DNA from: an uncultured Clostridium sp.
Lineage (GTDB): Bacteria; Bacillota; Clostridia; TANB77; CAG-508
DNA length: 15,163 bases
Direction: 5' to 3'
Assembly (NCBI GenBank): GCA_900555075.1
Contig: USJO01000027.1
Span: 1-15,163 of the forward strand
The position numbers and the translations under genes were made by a program. The notes below the pieces were generated by a model, which saw nothing but the letters and a program-made list of their open reading frames with translations, did not search any database and was not told where the DNA came from. Of the stretch, positions 1 through 6,980 are shown in pieces (position 1 is the stretch's first letter; every line of letters starts with the position of its first letter).

Positions 1-70
1 TGGGAGTATCTTATTTTTTTATTTTAAAATTTCCCCGAAATTATTTTACACTATTTTTACTTACTATGTA

Positions 71-100
71 TTGTATTATTATGTCATTTTATGTTATAAT
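71..100 (+). promoter_or_regulatory. sigma-A type promoter of apt
   Basis: A -35 box TTGTAT (71-76) and a perfect -10 box TATAAT (95-100) are separated by 18 bases. The promoter lies about 38 bases upstream of the apt ATG. Bases 1-70 show no gene; they are AT-rich and I see no other signal there. Confidence 0.7.
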
Positions 101-137
101 TTATACGTAAATTTTTTAAAGATAGGTGTGTGGTCTT

Positions 138-623
138 ATGGCTGAGTTAAGATTTATTGAAGATTTCCCTGTAAAAGGAGTAAGGTTTATTGATATTTCT
201 CCTAAACTTGCTGATAAAGATGACTTTTCAAAAATCATTGATGAGATGAGTTCAAAAGTACCAACAAATACGGATTATATCATAGCCCCTGAATCAAGAG
301 GATATATTTTTGGAACAGCAGTTGCAAACAAATTAAATTTAGGATTTGTTCCTATTAGAAAACCTGGTAAATTGCCAGACAATTTAGTTTTATCTGTTGA
401 TTATTATAAAGAATATGGTAAAGATTCTTTATGCTTACCAACAAATAGTAATTATGAGAATAAAAATTTCTATTTTATAGATGATGTACTTGCAACTGGT
501 GGCACTCTAGAAGCCTCTAAACAATTAATTCAAAAATGTGGAGGAAAATTTGTAGGTGCAGGTGTATATATAAACATAAAAGCATTAAATAATTTGGACA
601 TTAATTATGTTGAATGTGAATAA
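138..623 (+). CDS. apt: adenine phosphoribosyltransferase
   Basis: Converts adenine and PRPP to AMP and pyrophosphate in cytoplasmic purine salvage. The 161-residue protein has the APRT features in order: PESRG at 51-55, the RKPGKLP loop at 74-80, the YGKDSL segment near 93-98, and the PRPP-binding motif FYFIDDVLATGGT at 111-123. It is slightly shorter than the usual 170-180 residues. I chose the ATG at 138, which has TAGGTG about 9-11 bases upstream; an in-frame GTG at 126 lies inside that ribosome binding site and would add four atypical residues. It is monocistronic, with its own promoter and a terminator directly after the stop. It converges with deoD, another purine-salvage gene. Its only CGG triplet (271-273) is out of frame. 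Confidence 0.95.
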   Translation: MAELRFIEDFPVKGVRFIDISPKLADKDDFSKIIDEMSSKVPTNTDYIIAPESRGYIFGTAVANKLNLGFVPIRKPGKLPDNLVLSVDYYKEYGKDSLCLPTNSNYENKNFYFIDDVLATGGTLEASKQLIQKCGGKFVGAGVYINIKALNNLDINYVECE

Positions 624-628
624 AAAAT

Positions 629-658
629 ACCCTAGATATTAATCTAGGGTGTTTTTTT
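629..658. terminator. bidirectional rho-independent terminator between apt and deoD
   Basis: A perfect 9-bp stem, ACCCTAGAT (629-637) and ATCTAGGGT (642-650), closes a 4-base loop. It is followed by G and T7 on the + strand and preceded by an A-rich run that gives a U-tract on the - strand. It can therefore serve both convergent genes. The deoD stop codon (657-659) lies in the T-tract. Confidence 0.9.
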
Positions 659-1364
659 ATAATTTTATAGCTGTTTCTAATCCTAATTTTATCATATTTA
701 CCAAAGCTGTTTGTCTTTCTTGAGGTGTTAACTGTTCTGGTTTTACAAGTGAATCTGTAACAGATAATATGCAAGCTGCTTTTTTGTTTAAATGATTTGC
801 TATTTCGAATAATGCAAATGATTCCATTTCAGCTGCTATACATCCATATTTTTCATATAATTCCTTTAGATCTGCTGTTTCTGAATAAAATGCATCTGTG
901 CTATGTACATTTCCTTGTACTACGCTTAAATTCATTTCTTTAGCTGTTTCTAGAATAACATCATTGCAAGAATTTTTTGCTGCTATTGAATGCTCTTTAT
1001 TTCCATCATAAATCTCTGCAAATGTTGATTCACTATATCCTTCATTTACTACGATTATATCTTTTAGCTCTAGATCTTGAATGTATCCTCCACAACTTCC
1101 TATTCTTATTATGCAATCTACATCATAGAACTTAAATAATTCGTGTGCATAAATTCCTACACTTGGTATTCCCATTCCATGTCCCATTACTGTAATTTCT
1201 TTCCCTTTGTATGTTCCTGTGTATGCAAACATTCCTCTAACAGAGTTTACAAGTCTTGCATTTTCCATAAAGTTTTCTGCAATATATTTTGCTCTTAATG
1301 GATCTCCTGGCATTAAAACAATTTTTGCAATATCTTCTTTCTTTGCTTCATTATGTGGTGTCAT
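657..1364 (-). CDS. deoD: purine nucleoside phosphorylase, DeoD type
   Basis: Phosphorolysis of purine (deoxy)ribonucleosides to base and (deoxy)ribose-1-phosphate; a hexameric cytoplasmic enzyme of the PNP/UDP family. With the ATG at 1364 the protein is 235 residues, and the known E. coli active-site residues fall at identical positions: His4, Gly20, Arg24, Arg43, Arg87, Ser90, the Glu179-Met180-Glu181 nucleoside motif, Asp204 and Arg217. This start also has GGAGG 8 bases upstream. An in-frame TTG five codons earlier overlaps that GGAGG and is rejected. The gene follows dedA on the same strand but has its own promoter and shares the apt terminator. Its role complements apt by releasing free purine bases for salvage. 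Confidence 0.97.
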   Translation of the reverse strand: MTPHNEAKKEDIAKIVLMPGDPLRAKYIAENFMENARLVNSVRGMFAYTGTYKGKEITVMGHGMGIPSVGIYAHELFKFYDVDCIIRIGSCGGYIQDLELKDIIVVNEGYSESTFAEIYDGNKEHSIAAKNSCNDVILETAKEMNLSVVQGNVHSTDAFYSETADLKELYEKYGCIAAEMESFALFEIANHLNKKAACILSVTDSLVKPEQLTPQERQTALVNMIKLGLETAIKL

Positions 1365-1397
1365 ATCATTTACCTCCAAATTTATTAATATAGTCTA

Positions 1398-1426
1398 AGT
1401 ATATCAAATCTCTCATTATTATTCAA
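1398..1426 (-). promoter_or_regulatory. predicted promoter of deoD
   Basis: On the - strand, TTGAAT (1421-1426) is followed after 17 bases by TATACT (1398-1403), about 34 bases upstream of the deoD ATG. The -35 box overlaps the last codons of dedA, so deoD can be expressed independently of dedA. Confidence 0.55.
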
Positions 1427-2078
1427 GATTTTTTTTATATTTATTTTTCTTTATTCTAATTATTTTTATCTTACCCTTCCTTTTGAAAAAAAACATTGCA
1501 AAACCTAGAATAAATAAAGCAATAAAGCCAATTAAAACAATGTCAGAATATCCACCCACCACCTTAGCAATTATGTTCCAAGATTCTCCTGCTATTCTTC
1601 CTAACACTATTAATACTGTATTCCAAATTATGCTACCAATTGTTGTTAGTATTAAAAAAGGTGCCATCGGCATTTTCGCCATCCCTGCTGGAATTGATAC
1701 CAAACTTCTTACAATAGGTATAAACCTCCCAAAGAACACAGCATATTGACCCTTGCCGTTAAACCAGTTAAATGCTTTATGAATATTTTCTTTCTTTAAA
1801 CCTAAAAGCCTCCCTGCTTTACTTTCGGTAAATCTATATATTCTTTCCTCATTTAAAACCCTACCAGCCCAATATAGCACAATTGCACCTAAAACAGAGC
1901 CAATTGTAGCTGTAATAATTGCACCAGTTACTGTTATATTAGATATTGTTGTAGCAAAACCTCCAAACGTTAAAATCACTTCTGACGGTATTGGAGGAAA
2001 AATATTTTCAATTGCTATTAATGCTACTATTCCTAAATATCCAAATCTATTAATTATATTAATAATTGCACTTTGCAT
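1419..2078 (-). CDS. DedA family membrane protein
   Basis: A polytopic membrane protein of the DedA / VTT (SNARE-associated) family. Some members recycle undecaprenyl phosphate or flip phosphatidylethanolamine; the substrate of this one cannot be told from sequence. The 219-residue protein has the membrane-embedded acidic motif ENIFPPIPSE at about 24-33, a first hydrophobic block to about residue 71, the family signature FGRFIPIVR at 116-124 with PAGMAKM at 130-136, two further membrane segments (about 139-165 and 172-194), and a very basic C-terminal tail. Length is typical. The ATG at 2078 has GGAGAG upstream. No clear promoter was found; a second GGAGG-rich stretch near 2113-2130 is unexplained. 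No terminator separates it from deoD. Confidence 0.88.
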   Translation of the reverse strand: MQSAIINIINRFGYLGIVALIAIENIFPPIPSEVILTFGGFATTISNITVTGAIITATIGSVLGAIVLYWAGRVLNEERIYRFTESKAGRLLGLKKENIHKAFNWFNGKGQYAVFFGRFIPIVRSLVSIPAGMAKMPMAPFLILTTIGSIIWNTVLIVLGRIAGESWNIIAKVVGGYSDIVLIGFIALFILGFAMFFFKRKGKIKIIRIKKNKYKKNLE

Positions 2079-2164
2079 AAAACTCTCCTACTAAATTAAT
2101 AATCTCTTTCCTCCTTACCTTATCCTCCCATAATAAGTTTATGATTAAATTACATCTATTATGC

Positions 2165-2224
2165 ATATAAGAAAAGTGTCAAAGCTACATTAGCAAGTCT
2201 TTTTGATGTAAGTTTTCTTGTGAT
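2165..2224. repeat. small structured intergenic element, copy A
   Basis: The element begins with ATATAAGAAAAGTG (2165-2178), a 14-base exact match to the start of a second element at 10074-10087, and ends with TTTTCTTGT (2213-2221), which copy B also has at 10142-10150. The ends are inverted (AAGAAAA with TTTTCTT). Inside are nested pairs: TCAAA with TTTGA, and GCTA-CAT-TAGC (2184-2194). The 213-base gap (2079-2291) otherwise holds only the terminator at 2254-2276; I see no gene in it. Confidence 0.45.
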
Positions 2225-2253
2225 ATACGTAAAAATCTTCAAATTTCCTATAC

Positions 2254-2276
2254 AAAAAAAAGGATCCAAAGATCCT
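2254..2276 (-). terminator. terminator after the small membrane protein gene
   Basis: On the - strand, AGGATC, loop TTTG and GATCCT (2261-2276) are followed by a run of eight T (2254-2261, the first being part of the stem). It lies 15 bases after the stop of the 57-codon gene. Confidence 0.8.
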
Positions 2277-2291
2277 CTTACAAATATATAA

Positions 2292-2465
2292 TTACTTCGT
2301 ATTATGAACAATATAAGTACTATTTGTATTATCTGGTTTATGAGTTTCATTAAAAGAATGAGCCATATAACCAGCAAAAAAACCTAATAAAAATACTATT
2401 ATAAAAATTATTACTGTTCTTATACTTTCCTGTTTGTTATACATTTCTTTATCATACACTTTCAT
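2292..2465 (-). CDS. small single-pass membrane protein, unknown function
   Basis: I do not recognise this 57-residue protein. It has a charged N-terminus (1-16, ending KQESIR), one hydrophobic helix at about 17-36 (VIIFIIVFLLGFFAGYMA), and a polar Asn/Thr-rich tail, suggesting a small single-pass protein with N-in orientation by the positive-inside rule. The ATG at 2465 has GAGAAG upstream; an in-frame GTG three codons earlier is less well placed. It has its own predicted promoter (TTGCAA-17-TAAAAT) and a clear terminator, which supports a real transcription unit. It sits directly downstream of sigE, where many spore formers carry sigG, so a sporulation-related role is conceivable but not shown. 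Confidence 0.6.
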   Translation of the reverse strand: MKVYDKEMYNKQESIRTVIIFIIVFLLGFFAGYMAHSFNETHKPDNTNSTYIVHNTK

Positions 2466-2498
2466 ACTTATCACTTCTCTCTTTTACATTATATATAT

Positions 2499-2527
2499 AT
2501 TTTACTTCATTATATGATTTTTTGCAA
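2499..2527 (-). promoter_or_regulatory. predicted promoter of the small membrane protein gene
   Basis: TTGCAA (2522-2527) and TAAAAT (2499-2504) on the - strand are 17 bases apart and lie about 34 bases upstream of the ATG at 2465. The sequence between sigE and this gene is very AT-rich, so the call is moderate. Confidence 0.45.
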
Positions 2528-2551
2528 GTACATTGTTATTATTTTTTGTTT

Positions 2552-3273
2552 TTATCCTGTTTTACTCATTATTTCCCTCTTCATTTTATTCATTATTTTC
2601 TTTTCTAATCTGGAAATATAACTTTGTGAAATTCCGTAACATATCTGCAACCTCTTTTTGCGTTTTTTCAACTCCACTGTTAAACCCAAACCTAAGCTCC
2701 ATAATATTCTTTTCTCTGGAATTCAACTTTAATATGGCTGATTTTAATAAAAATCTATCAACCTCTTCCTCCATTGCTCTTGAAGTAACATCATCATCCG
2801 TTCCGAAGTATATCTGATAATAATAATTCATTACCATCTCCATCTTGATTTAGTGGTTCATCTATAGATATTTCTCCTTTAATCTTACTGCTTCGCCTTA
2901 AATACATTAAAATTTCATTTTCTATACAACGTGATGCATATGTAGCAAGTTTAATGTTTTTACCCTTATTGAATGTATTTATTGCCTTCATAAGTCCAAT
3001 TGTACCTATTGATATCAAATCCTCTATTCCTATTCCTGTATTTTCAAACTTTTTAGCTATATACACAACCAATCTCAAATTATGTTCTACCAAAACTTGT
3101 CTGGCCTCAAAGTCATTTTGTTCCAATCTTTTTAGCATCTTTTCTTCGTCATCTGAAGGTAACGGAGGTGGCAAGGTCTGACTTCCCGCAATATAAAAAA
3201 TTCCATCATCGTCAAACTCTCCAAATCTAAAATACTTCCTAATCTTACTCTTTAAAATTTCGAAAAAATCCAT
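2552..3273 (-). CDS. sigE: sporulation sigma factor E, read through two +1 frame changes at CGG codons
   Basis: RNA polymerase sigma-E, the early mother-cell sigma factor, made as a pro-protein and cleaved by SpoIIGA. The ATG at 3273 has GGATGG/GGAAGAG upstream. Residues 1-156 hold the pro-region, the LPPPL motif (34-38), sigma region 2 (NLRLVVYIAKKFENTG, 65-80) and TYASRCIENEILMYLRR (111-127). The frame then breaks at CTT CGG (2803-2805). Skipping one C continues as GTDDD and sigma region 4.1 (MELRFG). A second break occurs at TTA CGG (2634-2636), in the middle of the region 4.2 helix-turn-helix; skipping one C continues as GISQSYISRLEKK to a TAA at 2552. The restored protein is exactly 239 residues, the length of B. 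subtilis SigE. Unshifted reading stops after 159 residues, and a single shift gives 228 residues without a proper HTH. Confidence 0.93.
2634..2636 (-). other. second CGG +1 frameshift site in sigE
   Basis: Reading ATG TTA CGG AAT on the - strand, the old frame runs into RNFTKLYF and stops soon after. Skipping the C of CGG gives GGA ATT TCA, restoring the conserved ML-GISQSYISR of the sigma region 4.2 helix-turn-helix. Confidence 0.9.
2803..2805 (-). other. first CGG +1 frameshift site in sigE
   Basis: Reading ATA CTT CGG AAC on the - strand, the old frame ends three codons later at TGA. Skipping the C of CGG gives GGA ACG GAT, restoring the SigE-family sequence LLLSDIL-GTDDD. The CTT CGG arrangement resembles known +1 sites in which a P-site Leu codon precedes a slow Arg codon. 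Confidence 0.92.
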
Positions 3274-3316
3274 ACTCTTCCATCCTTTCAAAAAAATACT
3301 ATAAAGCCTAACTCTA

Positions 3317-4195
3317 TTATTCATTAATAACATCCAGTCCCACAAGTCCTACATATTTCCTGTTTCTACTTAAAATACCATTATAAATTCCAATAATAAC
3401 ATTTTTAATTTCATATACATTATCCTGATATTCAATATATGCCTCATCTATTTTTATTCCTAAAAGTAGCCCATTATCTTTTCCTAAAGATTTAAATGGT
3501 ATCACTCTTACCTTTGATGCATATTCTCCTAAATCTATACTCCCACCATTTATAATTTTTGAAGTATTAAGCAATATCTCATCTGGAAATAATCCCTTTA
3601 AACTTTCTCTTTCGGCAACAATTACTGGTATTTTTGTTATTGGATCTTTTAAAAAATTTCCTGTATCTATTAATGCTGTTATGATTTTTGTTTTTTCTTC
3701 TACATTTAGTTTTACATTGCAGTATATATCCTCTCTTTTTAATTTACCCTTTATATTTTTAAATGAAATTGTAATAATTACAAAGCCAACAATTCCACCT
3801 ATTAAAATCATTTTTATTGGATATGTCCCTATTAAGACTCCATTTTGAAGCAGTATATCCTGGGGTCTTACAAAGTATAATAGTGCAAAAGCTACTCCTC
3901 CAAAGGTAAAAGAAGTTAAGTAAAAAATTATTAAGTGTTTTAACAAAGATTTTGTATTTTGTGGTTTAAATGCTATGTATACTATTACTAAAGATAACAT
4001 TATCTTTAAAAAAATATTTGAGTATATTTCTATATGTGAAGTATAAATAATAATTGCATATACTGCACCTATTGAGCTAGATATAAGGTTTCTTATAATC
4101 CTTGTCTTGTCTTTTAAAATAACTCCTGTAGCAAGCAATATTATTGAATTCATAAATACATTTTCCAAAAAGACTATATCTACATACAGAGTCAT
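3317..4195 (-). CDS. spoIIGA: SpoIIGA, sigma-E processing membrane protease
   Basis: Membrane aspartic protease that removes the pro-sequence of pro-sigma-E in the mother cell after receiving the SpoIIR signal from the forespore. The 292-residue protein has five hydrophobic segments in the first ~147 residues (about 6-24, 37-53, 63-77, 87-109, 126-147) and a soluble protease domain. The catalytic motif is ALIDTGNFLKDP with Asp177. The C-terminus (YVGLVGLDVI) is typical. The ATG at 4195 has an AGAGGTAAGGA ribosome binding site. sigE follows 43 bases downstream, the normal enzyme-substrate pairing in one operon. This frame is uninterrupted and contains no CGG codon, unlike its substrate gene. 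Confidence 0.95.
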   Translation of the reverse strand: MTLYVDIVFLENVFMNSIILLATGVILKDKTRIIRNLISSSIGAVYAIIIYTSHIEIYSNIFLKIMLSLVIVYIAFKPQNTKSLLKHLIIFYLTSFTFGGVAFALLYFVRPQDILLQNGVLIGTYPIKMILIGGIVGFVIITISFKNIKGKLKREDIYCNVKLNVEEKTKIITALIDTGNFLKDPITKIPVIVAERESLKGLFPDEILLNTSKIINGGSIDLGEYASKVRVIPFKSLGKDNGLLLGIKIDEAYIEYQDNVYEIKNVIIGIYNGILSRNRKYVGLVGLDVINE

Positions 4196-4215
4196 TTCCT
4201 TACCTCTTAAGAAAA

Positions 4216-4248
4216 ATTGTACTACTTTTAATGTGCAAAGTCTGTCAT
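4216..4248 (-). promoter_or_regulatory. candidate spoIIG-type promoter with long spacer
   Basis: ATGACA (4243-4248) and TACAAT (4216-4221) on the - strand are 21 bases apart, about 20 bases upstream of the spoIIGA start. The B. subtilis spoIIG promoter is known for an unusually long 22-bp spacer that makes it depend on Spo0A~P. I see no convincing Spo0A box, so this is a suggestion only. Confidence 0.4.
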
Positions 4249-4260
4249 TTTATAGGGACG

Positions 4261-4302
4261 AAAAAAAGAAATAATCTACTAAAATAGACTATTTCTTTTT
4301 TT
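4261..4302 (-). terminator. terminator after ftsZ (bidirectional shape)
   Basis: A long stem pairs 4261-4278 with 4285-4302, with one A/C mismatch (4274/4289), a 6-base loop and seven-base A and T runs at the ends. It separates ftsA-ftsZ from spoIIGA-sigE, supporting independent transcription of the sporulation pair. Confidence 0.85.
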
Positions 4303-4323
4303 ATTTGTTTTATTTCTATTTAC

Positions 4324-5445
4324 TTATATTTTATTTCCCTTTTTTCTTAAAAAAGATGGAATATCTAAATCATTTTGATTATCAGTTCTATTATCTTGAG
4401 ATGTTGGTATTGAATTTATTTTTTTATTCCAAGTATTATTTACTAAACTTTCAACACCTATTGAAGATACATTATCATCTTTTTCAAAACCTGTTGCAAT
4501 AACTGTAATTTGGATTTCATCACCTAAATTATCATCAGTTACAACACCAAAGATAATATTTGCTTCTGGGTCTACACTACGTTGAACTAGTTCTGCTGCT
4601 GTATTTGCTTCTTGTAAGCCTAAATCTGGTCCACCAGTAATATTTATAATTACTCCTCTTGCTCCTTCTATTGATGTTTCAAGTAATGGACTTTGAATTG
4701 CTTGTTTTGCAGCATCCTCTGCTCTGTTTTCTCCGCTTGCTCTACCTATACCCATATGTGCCATACCTGTATTTAACATTATCGATTTAACATCTGCAAA
4801 ATCTAAGTTTATTTGTCCTGGTACTGAAATTAAATCTGATATACCTTGAACACCTTGTCTTAAAACATCATCAGCCATTTTAAATGCTTCTACAATTGTT
4901 GTTTTTCTATCAATTATTTGTAATAATTTATCATTTGGAATTACAACTAATGCATCAACTTTTTCTTTTAGGTTCACAATTCCCTTTTCTGCTTGATTAA
5001 GTCTTTTCTTTCCTTCGAAGGTAAATGGTTTTGTAACAACACCTATTGTAAGTATTCCAAGTTCTCTAGCAGTTGCTGCAACTATTGGAGCTGCTCCAGT
5101 TCCTGTTCCTCCTCCCATACCAGCTGTAACAAATACCATATCTGCACCACGTAGAACCTCTGCTATTTCAGATTTGCTTTCTTCTGCTGCTTGAGCCCCT
5201 ATATCTGGATTAGCTCCTGCTCCCAAACCTCTTGTTAATTTTTCTCCTATTTGTATTCTTGTACTTGCTTTTGATTTTTGTAAGTCTTGTCTATCAGTAT
5301 TTACTCCTATAAACTCTACATTCTTTATGCCTGATTCAATCATCCTGTTTATAGCATTATTTCCTGCTCCTCCTACTCCCACAACTTTTATTAAAGCTGT
5401 ACCATCCATCATATAATTGTTTTCTTCATATTCTGATTCTGTCAT
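4324..5445 (-). CDS. ftsZ: cell division protein FtsZ
   Basis: Tubulin-like GTPase that forms the cytokinetic ring. The 373-residue protein has the N-terminal nucleotide-binding GVGGAGNNAINRM (23-35), the tubulin signature GGGTGTG at 111-117, the synergy loop NLDFADVKSIM at 213-223 with the catalytic Asp, a variable linker (about 330-358), and the C-terminal peptide DIPSFLRKK, which binds FtsA and other partners. The ATG at 5445 has GGGAGG ten bases upstream; an alternative start at Met12/13 exists but has no better ribosome binding site. It follows ftsA by 45 bases in one transcription unit ending at the 4261-4302 terminator. No CGG codon is present. Confidence 0.98.
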   Translation of the reverse strand: MTESEYEENNYMMDGTALIKVVGVGGAGNNAINRMIESGIKNVEFIGVNTDRQDLQKSKASTRIQIGEKLTRGLGAGANPDIGAQAAEESKSEIAEVLRGADMVFVTAGMGGGTGTGAAPIVAATARELGILTIGVVTKPFTFEGKKRLNQAEKGIVNLKEKVDALVVIPNDKLLQIIDRKTTIVEAFKMADDVLRQGVQGISDLISVPGQINLDFADVKSIMLNTGMAHMGIGRASGENRAEDAAKQAIQSPLLETSIEGARGVIINITGGPDLGLQEANTAAELVQRSVDPEANIIFGVVTDDNLGDEIQITVIATGFEKDDNVSSIGVESLVNNTWNKKINSIPTSQDNRTDNQNDLDIPSFLRKKGNKI

Positions 5446-5490
5446 AATGCAAATTCCTCCCTTTCTTATATATTATTAAAAATTAAAAAC

Positions 5491-6721
5491 TTAGGTATAA
5501 AAGAATTCTTTAATTCTTTCAAGTATAGTTTTCATAAAGTTTTCATTTGATTTAACATCTATTCTGCTTGCTACATTTTTTGCATATGGTCTATTCGATA
5601 CATATCTAACAAGAGCATAACTTGACCTATATGCTGGCTTTACAATACTTGTCATCCTTCCAGTTGCTATCTTTACTGGTATATTTAAAACAATTTTGCC
5701 TGCCACATCGCTTTTACTTATACAAGTTATTCCTTGTCCTGTTAGTATAACATTATTTATATTAGACTTAATTCCCAAAGAAGTTATTTGCTTATTAATT
5801 AAGCTAAAAATTTCCTCTATTCTTGCTTCTATAACCTCGATAAGGTCTGAGCTTTTTATTTTCTTATTCTTTTCATCGCCTTTATATGTAGAAAGCAATA
5901 TATCAGTATCATTGTCTATAAATGATTTTAGAGCTAACGCATATTGCTTTTTTAACCTTTCCGCTTCCTCTTCAGATATGTAAAAAACTTGTGCAATATC
6001 ACTTGTAATGTTGTCTCCTCCTAATGGAATTGTATTTGCATATACAAAATCTTTTCCATTAAACACTCCAATATCTGTATTTCCAGCGCCTATATCTACT
6101 ATCATTACATTATCATTTAATTCATTTACATCTAATATTACAGACCTTTGTGCAAGAACATTTGGTATTACTCCATCCACTTCAATATTTGCTTTTTTGA
6201 ATATACTAGTTAATTGTCTTACATATTCTTTATCTGCAAGTATAACTTGTCCAGTTACTGTGACAGTTGAGCTTAATGCTCCAACAGGATCTTCTACAAC
6301 TCTTCCACTATCTATGGAAAATTGATTTTTAATAATATCAATTATTACTTTGTCATCTGGAAGGTCTATATCTCTTAGTTGAAGCATAGCTGAATTTACA
6401 TCCTTTGAAGTTATTCCAGCAAATTTATCTTTTGCCTCTTTAACTATACTATTTTGAACTATTTGTACGTATTTTCCAGGTATAGTCACATAGGCTGAAT
6501 TTATTTTTATCTTTGATTGTGCTTCTACTTCTGAAATGTTCTTTTCTATCGCAGAGGCAATTTCATCTTCATTTGTAATCTTAGTTTTTTTCATTCCAAA
6601 GCATTTGCACTCTGCTGTTGCAATAATTTCTAATTGATTAAAATTATTAATTTCTGCAATAACACTTGCTACTTTGGAGGTTCCAATATCTATTCCTACA
6701 ATTATATCTCCGACAAGCCAA
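5491..6721 (-). CDS. ftsA: cell division protein FtsA, probably starting at TTG with an early +1 shift at CGG
   Basis: Actin-like ATPase that anchors FtsZ filaments to the membrane. The protein has the phosphate-1 motif GIDIGTSK near the N-terminus, the SHS2/1C region, MIVDIGAGNTDIGVF (phosphate-2), the adenosine motif ILTGQG, and a C-terminal amphipathic anchor (FMKTILERIKEFF). Start choice matters: GGAGG (6729-6733) has ideal 7-base spacing to a TTG at 6719-6721, which reads Met-Ala-Cys, then CGG (6710-6712). Skipping that C gives GDIIVGIDIG, close to the usual FtsA N-terminus, in a 409-residue protein. The alternative is an ATG at 6733-6735 in the downstream frame (MEEVFWLVGD, 414 residues, no shift), but it overlaps the GGAGG and has no ribosome binding site of its own. 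The identity is certain; the shifted start is probable. Confidence 0.9.
6710..6712 (-). other. probable CGG +1 frameshift site at codon 4 of ftsA
   Basis: From the TTG start at 6721 the frame reads TTG GCT TGT CGG AGA, and without a shift it ends after 24 residues. Skipping the C of CGG enters the FtsA frame at Gly-Asp-Ile-Ile-Val-Gly. The case depends on start choice, so it is weaker than the four internal sites. Confidence 0.6.
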
Positions 6722-6755
6722 AATACTTCCTCCATTTTTTAAAATTACCGATATA

Positions 6756-6784
6756 ATAATATTATGTTTTTTGAAAAAAGTCAA
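6756..6784 (-). promoter_or_regulatory. promoter of ftsA-ftsZ
   Basis: TTGACT (6779-6784) and TATTAT (6756-6761) on the - strand are exactly 17 bases apart, with the -10 about 35 bases before the ftsA start. It is one of the strongest promoter matches in the window. The rest of the 245-base gap (6736-6980) holds the 11-bp repeats and the zupT terminator. Confidence 0.75.
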
Positions 6785-6789
6785 GAGTA

Positions 6790-6822
6790 TTTGTAATATT
6801 TTTGTAATATTTTTGTAATAAT
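6790..6822. repeat. three tandem 11-bp repeats upstream of the ftsA promoter
   Basis: The unit TTTGTAATATT occurs at 6790-6800 and 6801-6811, and a third copy with two changes at its end lies at 6812-6822. The array starts 6 bases upstream of the -35 box. The 11-bp period is about one helical turn, which fits an operator or an AT-rich UP-like element. Confidence 0.75.
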
Positions 6823-6896
6823 GTTGCAATATATATTTATATAAATTTATGTGTCATTACTCCCTGTATAATTATATCAATTTATAATCTTTCAAC

Positions 6897-6919
6897 AAAA
6901 AAACATATTGTACAATATG
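6897..6919 (-). terminator. candidate terminator after zupT and rplS operon
   Basis: A perfect 16-bp palindrome, CATATTGTACAATATG (6904-6919), is followed on the - strand by seven T (6897-6903). The stem is AT-rich and short (6 bp with a GTAC loop), so termination may be partial. It lies about 60 bases after the zupT stop. Confidence 0.6.
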
Positions 6920-6980
6920 ATCTAAGTAATTTTTAATGTGTTATTATGAATCTAATTTATAAAAATCTGTCTTTAAAATC

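Noticed and set aside
2155..2182. TTGACA inside repeat copy A as a dedA promoter
   Set aside because: No acceptable -10 hexamer lies 15-19 bases downstream of it.
2159..2377. A 72-codon - strand reading frame across the terminator and repeat element
   Set aside because: It overlaps the better-supported 57-codon gene in another frame, crosses its terminator, and has no ribosome binding site.
2586..3345. Two separate overlapping genes, one with sigma region 2 and one with sigma region 4
   Set aside because: They align end to end with a single SigE protein, the second has no ribosome binding site, and the junction is an exact one-base skip at CGG.
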